This document shows, one piece after another, positions 6,807 to 14,209 of a stretch of DNA of 64,000 nucleotides (positions are counted from its first letter, which is position 1; each line of letters begins with the position of its first letter). Source of the stretch: Clostridiales bacterium UBA1728 (lineage in GTDB: Bacteria; Bacillota; Clostridia; Oscillospirales; Oscillospiraceae); contig DCIK01000013.1 of NCBI GenBank assembly GCA_002315975.1, forward strand, positions 1-64,000. Direction: 5' to 3'. Made by a program: the position numbers and the translations under genes. A model generated the notes under the pieces. That model searched no databases and was not told where the DNA came from. It was given only the letters and a program-made list of their open reading frames with translations.

Positions 6807-8193
6807 AATATACCTCGCTGGTGTCCACCAGCTTCACGGTCATTTCAAAGGTCTCGCCGCCGCCGTTTTTGTCGGAGCGGAAGACGGTGAACTCCAGCGT
6901 GTCGCCCACCTGCAGCGTGGCGATCACATCGGTCACATCGGTGGTGACGAGAGCCTCCTTACCGTTCACATGGGTGATAATGTCGCCCTCCCGGAGCCCC
7001 TGAGCGGCGCAGTCGGACTTGGGATTCACGCTGCTCACATAAAGACCGCCGGGCAGATTGTACTGAGCGGAGGCTTCCTCGGGAATGACACCCACGGTGA
7101 TGCCCAGAGCGGGACGGCCCATCACCTTACCGTTTTGAATGATGGAGTCGGCCATGGACTTGACGGTGGCGGAGGGAATGGCAAAGCCCACACCCTCAAT
7201 GGTTACGCCGCTGTAGCGGTTGCTCATCTTCATGTTAGTGATGCCGATGACCTGCCCATACTCGTTGATGAGTGCGCCGCCGGAGTTGCCCTCGTTGAGG
7301 GCGGCATTGGTCTGGATGAGGGTCAGGGTGGTGCCGTTGTAGCTGATGTCCCGGTCAATGCCGGTGATGATGCCGTTGGTCATGGTGGAGCGGAAGGTGG
7401 CACCCAGAGGATTGCCGATGGCGATCACATTGTCGCCCACCTGCAAGTTATCGGAGACAGCAAAGCTGCAGCAGGGGAGCCCCTTGCCCTCAATCTTCAG
7501 CACGGCAATGTCGCTGCGGGCATCGTTGCCCACCAGAGCGGCCTCATACTCGCTGTCATCCCAGAGGGTGACGGTGGCGCGGCAGGTACCCTCCACAATG
7601 TGGGAATTGGTGACAATGTAGCCGTCGGAGGTGAAGAGCACGCCGGTGCCGTAGGAGTAGGAGCTGCCCGTTTCGCTCTGATAAGCGGAAATAGCCACGA
7701 TGAAGGGGTTGCACTGCTGATAGATTTCCTGCAGCGTCAGCTTCTCGCCGTGGTCGGTCTCCAGCCTGATGGTCAGACCCTGCCGACCCTCCGCCCGGGG
7801 AATGGTGCATTCCTCGGCGGTCTCGAAGGCGGTGTAGTAGTTTTTGAAGAAGTCTTCAAAATTCCCGGAGAAGCCGGGCAGATTGCCCTCGCTATCGTCA
7901 TCTTCGCCGTCCTCGCTGCCGCCGTAGCCCCAGCTGTAGCTGAAGCCGGGATCGGTCTTGGGTGCCTCTGTGGGCTGCGCAGCGGCGGTATCCTTGCTCT
8001 TGTGGGTGATGGCGTAGCCGGTGGCACCCAGCATCAGAGAGAGCGTGAGAATAATGAGGGGCCACTTGAAGCTCCTGCGCTTTTTCTTCGGCGGCTCCGC
8101 AACCTGCGCGAAGTGCGCGGCCTCCTCGGCCTGTACGGCGCTGTACCAGTCGGCGGTATGGGCATCGTTGGTTTTGTACCAGTTATCTTCCAT
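6805..8193 (-). CDS. htrA: HtrA/DegP-type serine protease with PDZ domain
   Basis: Residues 1-43 are cytoplasmic, a single membrane anchor spans about 44-63, and an acidic linker follows. The trypsin-like domain carries H198 (VTNSHIVEG), D228 (RSDIAVLK) and S304 (EGNSGGALIN). A PDZ domain occupies roughly 350-455 (GGLYVSSV...GLREGDIITHVNGK). This is the normal order for membrane-bound Gram-positive HtrA, which degrades or refolds damaged exported proteins. It lies immediately downstream of a two-component kinase gene on the same strand (28-base gap). CssRS controlling htrA in Bacillus is a reasonable parallel, inferred from context only. The protein opens with an unusual acidic N-terminal segment. 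Confidence 0.92.
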   Translation of the reverse strand: MEDNWYKTNDAHTADWYSAVQAEEAAHFAQVAEPPKKKRRSFKWPLIILTLSLMLGATGYAITHKSKDTAAAQPTEAPKTDPGFSYSWGYGGSEDGEDDDSEGNLPGFSGNFEDFFKNYYTAFETAEECTIPRAEGRQGLTIRLETDHGEKLTLQEIYQQCNPFIVAISAYQSETGSSYSYGTGVLFTSDGYIVTNSHIVEGTCRATVTLWDDSEYEAALVGNDARSDIAVLKIEGKGLPCCSFAVSDNLQVGDNVIAIGNPLGATFRSTMTNGIITGIDRDISYNGTTLTLIQTNAALNEGNSGGALINEYGQVIGITNMKMSNRYSGVTIEGVGFAIPSATVKSMADSIIQNGKVMGRPALGITVGVIPEEASAQYNLPGGLYVSSVNPKSDCAAQGLREGDIITHVNGKEALVTTDVTDVIATLQVGDTLEFTVFRSDKNGGGETFEMTVKLVDTSEVY

Positions 8194-8221
8194 GGTCTGT
8201 TCCTTGCCTTGTTCTATCGGA

Positions 8222-9634
8222 TTACTTCAGAGTCAGGGTAAAGACAAAGTCGGTCACGCCCTCCCGGGAGGTGACGGCAATGTCTTCGCCGTGGTTATTC
8301 AGGATGGTTTTTACAATGTAAAGCCCCAGACCCACACCGTCCTTGTCCTTGCTGCGGCTGCGGTCGCTCTTGTGGAAACGGTCAAAGAGGAGGGGGATCT
8401 CCGCTGCGGGGATGGTCTCACCGCAGGAGCGGAAGGACACATATACCTTCATATTGTCCCGCCAGAGCCTTACGCCCAAAGTGGAGCCGCTGCGGGAGAA
8501 CTTCACGCCGTTGTCCATGAGGTTGTAGGCCACCTGGGTGATGGCGTCCATGTCGCCCAGCACGATGACCGGGTCCTCGGGTACCTGAAAGTCCACATCC
8601 AGCCCCTTCTCGGTGATCTTGTCGGCGAAGTTGATGAGCGTCAGCCGAAGCATCTCGGCGGCGTCAAAGCTCTTGCGGAAGAGCTCGCCCCGATCCTCGG
8701 CCTGCAGGCGGCTAAGCTCCAGCATACTCCGCACCAGACGGCTCAGCCGCTTGGTTTCCGCGGAGATGGTCTCTAAGTAGTGCTTCTCCTGCTCGGGGGG
8801 GATGGTGCCGTCCATGATGCCATCCACAAAGCCGGAGATGGTGGTCATGGGGGTTTTCAGCTCGTGGGACACATTGGCGATGAACTCCCGGCGCTTCTCC
8901 TCGCCCTGCTCCAGAGAGGAGGCCATGGAGTTGAAGGCCTCGGTGAGCTCGCCGATTTCATCGTCGCGGCCGGTGTCCTCCACGCGGACGGACAGATCGC
9001 CGTGGCCGAACTTCCGGGCTGCCTCGGCCATGTCCTTCAGCGGCTGGGCCAGACGGCGGGAGAAGATAAAGGAGAGGATCAGCGACAGGGTCAGCACCAC
9101 CACGCAGATCATCAGAAACAGGGGCTGCACCGCCTGCCAGGTGTAGAGGGCGGTGGAGCTGTCCTGAGAGACGAAGACATAGCCCTCGGTCTCGTCCCGC
9201 CCGAAGCCGCGGGCCACCACAAAGCGCTCTGAGGGGTAGAGCCCGCCCAGATCGCCTATGCTCTCCAGCTTTCCGCCGGCGCTGAGAGATTCCATGATGG
9301 CTGCGGAAATCTGCGTACCCACATGGCCGCAGTGGGGCTCCCGGTCGGAGCAGGTGATGATGTAGCCGTCGGTGGTGGTGAGGAAAATGTGCCGGTCGGT
9401 GGCGGAGGCCACGGAGGAGAGCATCATTCTCAGATCAAAGCTCTGCAGCTCGTCATTGCCGGAGAAGGCCTCGGCAGAGTGGGCCACCTCCAGGGCGGAG
9501 ACCTCCATATTGTCCTGCACCTCCTGCACGAAGATGTTTCGACCTATGGAGATAAAGGCCAGCGCCAGCAGCAGAAAGCTCCAGAGAACCATGGCGGCAG
9601 TGGCCAGAAAGTTACGAAAATAGAGGCTGTGCAT
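8222..9634 (-). CDS. Membrane sensor histidine kinase
   Basis: Two membrane segments (about 10-32 and 171-192) flank an extracellular sensor of about 135 residues. A HAMP domain (about 192-245) follows, then a HisKA domain with the phospho-accepting H257 in NVSHELKTPMT, and a HATPase_c domain with N-box YNLMDNGVKFS and G-box DGVGLGLYIV. It sits 4 bases downstream of the response regulator gene and just upstream of htrA, so the three genes are probably co-transcribed from the regulator's promoter. The signal is unknown; an envelope-stress role is suggested by the htrA linkage only. Confidence 0.93.
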   Translation of the reverse strand: MHSLYFRNFLATAAMVLWSFLLLALAFISIGRNIFVQEVQDNMEVSALEVAHSAEAFSGNDELQSFDLRMMLSSVASATDRHIFLTTTDGYIITCSDREPHCGHVGTQISAAIMESLSAGGKLESIGDLGGLYPSERFVVARGFGRDETEGYVFVSQDSSTALYTWQAVQPLFLMICVVVLTLSLILSFIFSRRLAQPLKDMAEAARKFGHGDLSVRVEDTGRDDEIGELTEAFNSMASSLEQGEEKRREFIANVSHELKTPMTTISGFVDGIMDGTIPPEQEKHYLETISAETKRLSRLVRSMLELSRLQAEDRGELFRKSFDAAEMLRLTLINFADKITEKGLDVDFQVPEDPVIVLGDMDAITQVAYNLMDNGVKFSRSGSTLGVRLWRDNMKVYVSFRSCGETIPAAEIPLLFDRFHKSDRSRSKDKDGVGLGLYIVKTILNNHGEDIAVTSREGVTDFVFTLTLK

Positions 9635-9637
9635 ACC

Positions 9638-10324
9638 TTATGCCTTCAGCTCAAACTTGTAGCCCACGCCCCAGACGGTGGCGAGACTCCACTTTTCGCT
9701 GACACCCTCCAGCTTTTCGCGCAGCCGCTTGATGTGCACGTCCACGGTGCGGCTGTCGCCGAAATAGTCAAAGCCCCAGACCTCGTCGAGGAGCTGGTTG
9801 CGGGTGTAGACCCGGTTGGGCGAGGATGCCAGATGGAACAGCAGCTCCATCTCCTTGGGGGGCGTGTCGACCTTCCTGCCGTCCACGATGAGCTCGTAGG
9901 AGTCGAGATTGATAATGAGCTTATCAAAGCTGAGCTTCTTCTCGTTGGTCTGCTCCTCGCCGCTGCTGCGGCGCAGCACCGCGTGGATGCGGGCCATGAG
10001 CTCCTTAATCTCAAAGGGTTTGGTGATGTAGTCGTCCGCGCCCATCTCCAGTCCGTTAACCTTGTCGAAGGTCTCGCCCTTGGCGGTGAGCATGATAATG
10101 GGCACCTGCGAGCTCTTGCGCACCTCCCGGCACACGCCCCAGCCGTCCATGACAGGGAGCATGATGTCCAGAAGAATCAGGTCGGGCTCCTTCTCCCGGG
10201 CCAGCCTTACGCCCTCGCCGCCGTCTGCGGCATGGAAGACCTCAAAGCCGTCCTTTTCCAGATACAGGCGCAGCAGGTCCGCGATGTTGATGTCGTCCTC
10301 GACGACCAGTGCGATCTTACTCAT
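9638..10324 (-). CDS. OmpR/PhoB-family response regulator
   Basis: The receiver domain has the acidic pair in VVEDD, phospho-acceptor D53 (LLDIMLPVMDGWG) and the ITKPFE lysine. The winged-helix DNA-binding domain ends in SRTVDVHIKRLREKLE...TVWGVGYKFE. The ATG at 10324 gives 228 residues, the normal length; longer frames back to 10495 would add an unrelated N-terminal extension across the promoter. A TATAAT (10367-10372, minus strand) with a weak -35 region lies upstream. It is divergent from ispE and partners the adjacent histidine kinase. Confidence 0.93.
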   Translation of the reverse strand: MSKIALVVEDDINIADLLRLYLEKDGFEVFHAADGGEGVRLAREKEPDLILLDIMLPVMDGWGVCREVRKSSQVPIIMLTAKGETFDKVNGLEMGADDYITKPFEIKELMARIHAVLRRSSGEEQTNEKKLSFDKLIINLDSYELIVDGRKVDTPPKEMELLFHLASSPNRVYTRNQLLDEVWGFDYFGDSRTVDVHIKRLREKLEGVSEKWSLATVWGVGYKFELKA

Positions 10325-10431
10325 ATGTGCATACCGTCCTTTCCCGTGACAGTTTATTTTACTCTCATTATAGCCGTTTTCCAAGCCCTTGAATGAATAA
10401 AATGTAAATGTTTCATTTTGCCGGGCCTCCC

Positions 10432-10460
10432 TTGCGTCTCGCTGCCATCTATGATATACT
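10432..10460 (+). promoter_or_regulatory. ispE promoter
   Basis: TTGCGT (10432-10437), 17-base spacer, TATACT (10455-10460), 33 bases before the ispE ATG. The ribosome binding site is GAGGAG. Confidence 0.55.
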
Positions 10461-10493
10461 GAGCGAAAAAGAAACGAAAGAGGAGAGTGCGCC

Positions 10494-11369
10494 ATGGCTG
10501 AGAAAATCCGCGAGCGGGCCTATGCCAAGCTCAATCTGACGCTGGATGTGCTGGGAAAGCTGCCCAACGGCTACCACGACCTGGCCATGGTCATGGAGAG
10601 CGTGGAGCTGGGCGACGATGTGGACATCACAGCCCGGAATGACGGGGAAATCCACCTCAACAGCAACCTGCCCTGGCTGCCCAAGGATGGGCGCAATCTG
10701 GCCGTGGAGGCCGTGAAGGTCTTCCGTACCGCCATCGGAGACGAAAGCCTCGGCGCGGACATCTACCTGCGCAAGCGCATACCCGTGGGGGCAGGCATGG
10801 CCGGCGGCAGCACCAATGCCGCAGCGGTGCTCCGGGCCCTGAACCGCTATACCAACCGCCCCTTCAACGCCGACCGGCTCCGGGAGCTGGGGCTGAAGAT
10901 CGGCAGCGATGTGCCCTACTGCGTCTGCGGCGGCTCCCGGCTGGCGGAGGGTCAGGGCGAGATTCTCTCTCCACTGCCCATGCCGCCGGAGTGCCATGTG
11001 GTCATCTGCAAGCCCGGCTTCTCCATCTCCACGGGGGAGCTCTTCAAGAAGATCGACGAGCGCTCCAGCCGCATCCGTCCGGATACCCCGGGGTTAATCG
11101 CCGCCATGGAGCAGAAGGATGTGGCCGGTATGGCCAGACGGCTCTACAATGTCTTTGAGGATGTGCTGCCCCGAAACCTCCGGGAGGTGGGCGAGCTGAA
11201 GAGCCGCTTCCTCGATCAGGGTGCCCTCGGTACGGTGATGACCGGCACCGGCAGCGCTGTCTTCGGTATCTTTGACGACTATGATAAGGCCGCCGACGCC
11301 AGCGTGGAGCTGGGCGAGTACTGCCGGGACGTGTTCCTGACGAAGTTTGTGGACGAAATTGAGATATAA
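10494..11369 (+). CDS. ispE: 4-diphosphocytidyl-2-C-methyl-D-erythritol kinase
   Basis: A GHMP kinase that phosphorylates CDP-methylerythritol in the MEP pathway to isoprenoid precursors. The opening AYAKLNLTLDVLGKLPNGYHDL and the ATP-binding glycine/serine loop PVGAGMAGGSTNAAAVLRAL are diagnostic, and TGTGSAVFG near the C-terminus is the third GHMP motif. Length 291 is normal. It is transcribed alone from its own promoter, divergent from the two-component genes, and followed by a terminator hairpin. Confidence 0.96.
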   Translation: MAEKIRERAYAKLNLTLDVLGKLPNGYHDLAMVMESVELGDDVDITARNDGEIHLNSNLPWLPKDGRNLAVEAVKVFRTAIGDESLGADIYLRKRIPVGAGMAGGSTNAAAVLRALNRYTNRPFNADRLRELGLKIGSDVPYCVCGGSRLAEGQGEILSPLPMPPECHVVICKPGFSISTGELFKKIDERSSRIRPDTPGLIAAMEQKDVAGMARRLYNVFEDVLPRNLREVGELKSRFLDQGALGTVMTGTGSAVFGIFDDYDKAADASVELGEYCRDVFLTKFVDEIEI

Positions 11370-11374
11370 AGCAT

Positions 11375-11418
11375 AAAGGGCTGCCTCGGAACGCAAAGCG
11401 TTTTTGAGACAGCCCTTT
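11375..11418 (+). terminator. ispE terminator
   Basis: AAAGGGCTG (11375-11383) pairs with CAGCCCTTT (11410-11418). The internal loop itself contains a GCAAAGCGTTTTTG hairpin. Confidence 0.6.
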
Positions 11419-11449
11419 GTCTATATGCGCGTGGCGGTGAAGAAAAATC

Positions 11450-11557
11450 CTTGGCTTCCCCTTTGGGGAAGCTGTCGAGCGAAGCGAGACTGAAGAGGTA
11501 CCTCTCCTGCCGCTGCGGCGGCACCCTCCCCAAAGGGGAGGGCAAGGAGAATACGCA
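11450..11557 (+). repeat. GGCTCCC hairpin repeat, copy 1
   Basis: First stem GGCTTCCCC-ttt-GGGGAAGC, second stem GTCGAGCG-aag-CGAGAC followed by TGAAG. After a spacer comes a distal CCCTCCCC-aaa-GGGGAGGG stem ending in GAGAATACG. The same order of stems recurs at 26948, 36288, 49259 and 53798 with different stem bases. Confidence 0.75.
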
Positions 11558-11589
11558 CTTCGCACTAGCCCCCGATCCTCATCCACCGC

Positions 11590-13506
11590 TTATTCCATCG
11601 CCCGCATGGCATTGAGGACGCAGAGCACCATCACGCCCACATCGGCCACGATGGCAAGCCCCATGCCCGCCATGCCCAGCGCACCCAGCAGCAGAAACAG
11701 CAGCTTCACGCCCAGCGCAAAGACCACATTCTGCCGGACGATTTTCCGGGTCTTCCTCGCCACGGCGATGGCCTCCGGGAGCTTGGAGAGCTCATCGGTC
11801 ATGAGCACCACATCGGCGGCCTCAATGGCGGCGTCGCTGCCCAGCGCACCCATGGCGATGCCCACATCCGCGCGGGAGAGCACCGGCGCATCGTTGATGC
11901 CGTCGCCCACATAGGCCAGCCTGCCCTCTGCGGAGGCAAGGAGCTTTTCCAGCTCCGCGAGCTTTTCATCGGGCAGCAGCTCAGCCTGCACCGCGTCCAG
12001 CCCCAGCGCAGAGCCCACGCCCTCGGCAATGGCGCTCTCATCGCCGGAGAGCATACAGAGTCTCCGCACGCCGGCGGCTCGGAGCGCCGCCATGGCAGAG
12101 CGCGCCTGATCCTTCAGACGGTCGGCGATGAGCAGGCAGCCCAGATACTGCCCGCTGCGGCTCACATAAACCTTGGTGCCCGACTCTGCGCAGGGGACAA
12201 AGGCAATGCCGTTCTCCGCCATGAGCTTCTCGCTTCCTGCGAGGATGGTTTCACCCCGATAGCGCACACCCACGCCCCGGCCTGTGTACTCCTCGGCCTC
12301 ACGGAGCTGCGCCTCGTCAGGACTGCCCTCGTAGGCCGCCAGCACGGAAAGGGCAATGGGATGGTTGGAGTGGTGCTCCGCCGCGGCGGCAGCCTCCAGC
12401 AGCTCCTCTCTGCTCACGCCCTCGGCGCAGAAAGCATTCTGCAGGGCAAACACGCCTTCGGTGAGGGTGCCGGTCTTGTCGAAGACGACGGTGTCCAGCT
12501 CCGTCAGCGCCTCTAAATAGTTGCTGCCCTTGCAGAGTATGCCCCGTCTGGAGGCGGCACCGATGCCGCCCAGGAAGCTCAGAGGCACGGAGATCACCAG
12601 CGCACAGGGGCAGGAGATCACCAGAAACACGAAGCTGCGCCGCAGCCACATACTCCACGCGCCCAGCCCGCAGAGCGGCGGCACCACTGCCAGCGCCACC
12701 GCCAGCAGCACCACGGCGGGGGTATACTTCTCGGCAAAGCGGTGGATAAAATTCTCGGAGGGTGCCTTGTTTTCGGCGGCCTCCTGCACCAGCTCGATGA
12801 CCCTTGCGGCGGTGGACTCGCCGAAGCTGCTGACTGCCTCCAGCACCAGCACGCCGCTCATGTTGATGCAGCCGCTGAGCGCCTTGTCACCCACGGTCAC
12901 GCTCCGGGGCACGCTCTCGCCGGTGAGGGCCCGGGTGTCCAGCCGGGAGGAGCCCTCCAGCACGATGCCGTCTATGGGAATCCGTTCACCGGGCTCAATG
13001 CGGATGCGCTCGCCGATTTCCACATCCTCACAGGCGCAGTCCACCCACTGCCCGCTGCGATGAACCGTGGCGCGGTCGGGACGGATGTCCAGCAGCGCCT
13101 CAATGGAGTGCTCGCTGCGCTCCACGGCTCTGTCCTCTAAGAACTCACCCAGCCGGTAGAAGAACATCACCGCCACAGCCTCTGGATATTCCTTCAGCGC
13201 CAGCGCACCCAGCGTGGAGATACTCATCAGGAAGCACTCATCGAAGACCTCGCCCCGGAGGATGTTTTTCCCCGCCGTATAGAGCACCTCGCCGCCGGTG
13301 ACGGCGTAGGCCAGCAGCAGCACCGCCGTTTCCCACAGACCGCCCACGGTATAGTGCAGGAGCATACCCACGGCGTAGAGGATGCCGCCGAGGAGCAGCG
13401 TGGCGTTGTTGCCTTCGCTGTGCTCATGACCGCAGTCGCAGTGTGCGCCGTGCTCCTCGCACGCGCAGTGTTCGTCATGCTCGTGATGATGGTGTTCGTG
13501 TGCCAT
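11590..13506 (-). CDS. P1B-type heavy-metal ATPase (Zn/Cd/Pb-type exporter)
   Basis: The hallmarks are all present: TGESVPR actuator loop, SCPCALVIS metal site in the membrane, FDKTGTLTEG phosphorylation site, SNHPIA-type HP motif (HHSNHPIAL) and GDGINDAPVLSRADVGIAMG hinge. The CPC motif and the very His/Cys-rich N-terminal tail (HEHHHHEHDEHCACEEHGAHCDCGHEH) point to a soft or divalent metal such as Zn(II) or Cd(II); a classical ferredoxin-like metal domain is absent. The ATG at 13506 follows AGGAGG; a longer frame to 13614 would run through the operator and terminator. It is downstream of an ArsR-family gene on the same strand with a palindromic operator in the gap, so metal-induced expression is expected. 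Confidence 0.92.
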   Translation of the reverse strand: MAHEHHHHEHDEHCACEEHGAHCDCGHEHSEGNNATLLLGGILYAVGMLLHYTVGGLWETAVLLLAYAVTGGEVLYTAGKNILRGEVFDECFLMSISTLGALALKEYPEAVAVMFFYRLGEFLEDRAVERSEHSIEALLDIRPDRATVHRSGQWVDCACEDVEIGERIRIEPGERIPIDGIVLEGSSRLDTRALTGESVPRSVTVGDKALSGCINMSGVLVLEAVSSFGESTAARVIELVQEAAENKAPSENFIHRFAEKYTPAVVLLAVALAVVPPLCGLGAWSMWLRRSFVFLVISCPCALVISVPLSFLGGIGAASRRGILCKGSNYLEALTELDTVVFDKTGTLTEGVFALQNAFCAEGVSREELLEAAAAAEHHSNHPIALSVLAAYEGSPDEAQLREAEEYTGRGVGVRYRGETILAGSEKLMAENGIAFVPCAESGTKVYVSRSGQYLGCLLIADRLKDQARSAMAALRAAGVRRLCMLSGDESAIAEGVGSALGLDAVQAELLPDEKLAELEKLLASAEGRLAYVGDGINDAPVLSRADVGIAMGALGSDAAIEAADVVLMTDELSKLPEAIAVARKTRKIVRQNVVFALGVKLLFLLLGALGMAGMGLAIVADVGVMVLCVLNAMRAME

Positions 13507-13528
13507 AGAAACCTCCTGTAAATCCAAT

Positions 13529-13548
13529 AGTTGCACAACTGTGCAACT
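13529..13548 (-). promoter_or_regulatory. Palindromic operator before the metal ATPase gene
   Basis: A 9-2-9 perfect inverted repeat, AGTTGCACA then AC then TGTGCAACT, lies 23 bases before the ATPase ATG. Size and position suit binding of the adjacent ArsR/SmtB-family repressor. Confidence 0.65.
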
Positions 13549-13566
13549 TATATAGCCTGAAAAGAG

Positions 13567-13587
13567 GCCGCAGCGAAAAAGCGGCCT
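13567..13587 (-). terminator. Hairpin between arsR-type gene and metal ATPase gene
   Basis: Minus-strand GGCCGC-tttttcgct-GCGGCC followed by a T-rich TCTTTTC, 5 bases past the regulator stop codon. It could partly uncouple regulator and pump transcription. Confidence 0.5.
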
Positions 13588-13591
13588 TTCT

Positions 13592-13945
13592 TTATCCTTC
13601 GCGTATGTGCTCAAAGCCCAGCGCCAGAATATCCTTCACATGATCGTCGGCCAGCGAGTAGAAAACCACCTGACCCTCCCGCCGGAACTTCACCAGCTTG
13701 CTCAGACGCAGCGCCTTGAGCTGGTGGGACACCGCCGACTTACTCAGGCTCAGCAGCGCCGCCAGATCGCAGACGCAGAGCTCATGCAGGGAGAGGGCGT
13801 GGAGAATCCGCAGTCTTGAGGGGTCGCCGAACATCTTGTAGAGGGTGGCGAGCGCCTGATACTCCTCAGCGTTGCTCATGCCGCCCTTCACTTCCTCCAC
13901 CAAATCCCCGTGGATGACCTCGCAGTCACAGAAACCGGATTCCAT
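13592..13945 (-). CDS. ArsR/SmtB-family metal-responsive repressor
   Basis: A winged-helix protein of 117 residues with the family core FGDPSRLRILHAL, ELCVCDLAALLSLSKSAVSHQLKALR and VVFYSLADDHVKDIL. The Cys in ELCVCDL corresponds to the alpha-3N metal site of CadC/SmtB-type sensors, and CDCEVIH near the N-terminus resembles the N-terminal thiols of CadC. The DDHV helix at the end suits the alpha-5 metal site. Expected role: repression of its own operon and the downstream P1B ATPase until Zn, Cd or Pb binds. The ATG at 13945 is 8 bases after GAGGAGG. Confidence 0.92.
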   Translation of the reverse strand: MESGFCDCEVIHGDLVEEVKGGMSNAEEYQALATLYKMFGDPSRLRILHALSLHELCVCDLAALLSLSKSAVSHQLKALRLSKLVKFRREGQVVFYSLADDHVKDILALGFEHIREG

Positions 13946-13965
13946 CGCTCTCACCTCCTCAAATG

Positions 13966-14019
13966 GTTGAATGGCTGCTCAACTGTGTGCAGTGTAGCAC
14001 GCAATTTTACGGCTGTCAA
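13966..14019 (-). promoter_or_regulatory. Promoter and operator of the metal-resistance genes
   Basis: Minus-strand TTGACA (14014-14019), 17-base spacer, TACACT (13991-13996). Just downstream an imperfect palindrome GTTGA-N8-TCAAC (13966-13983) sits between promoter and ribosome binding site, the place expected for an ArsR-family operator. Confidence 0.7.
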
Positions 14020-14027
14020 GAAAAAAG

Positions 14028-14206
14028 CCTCGCAGAGTTCGCACCCGCAGGTGCGAAAAAAATAAAAAATTTGCAAGCGAGCTTTGCCCGCTTGCAAATA
14101 CCCTGAGGCGCATTCTATTGATGCGCCCTCGCGCCGACCAAAGCGGCTTTGCCGCTGCGATGAGCGCGAGTATCCTTTTCGCCGGAAATCGAAGATTTTC
14201 GGCGAT
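14028..14206 (+). repeat. Five-stem hairpin-array repeat, copy 2
   Basis: Same order as the copy at 6586: CCTCGCAGAGTT, CGCACC/GGTGCG, GCAAGCG-agctttgcc-CGCTTGC, GGCGCAT-tctattg-ATGCGCC, GCGGC-ttt-GCCGC, and CGCCGGAAATC-gaa-GATTTTCGGCG. Stems 2, 3 and 5 differ from copy 1 on both arms and still pair. Confidence 0.8.
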
Positions 14207-14209
14207 GTT

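Noticed and set aside
10325..10495. N-terminal extension of the response regulator frame
   Set aside because: It covers the promoter region and overlaps the ispE start. The receiver domain begins at the ATG at 10324.
11388..11400. Single GGAACGC near the ispE terminator as a regulator site
   Set aside because: It is one isolated copy inside a terminator loop, without a phased partner or a -10 box.
13507..13614. N-terminal extension of the metal ATPase frame
   Set aside because: It would translate through the operator palindrome and the terminator-like hairpin; the ATG at 13506 has AGGAGG.
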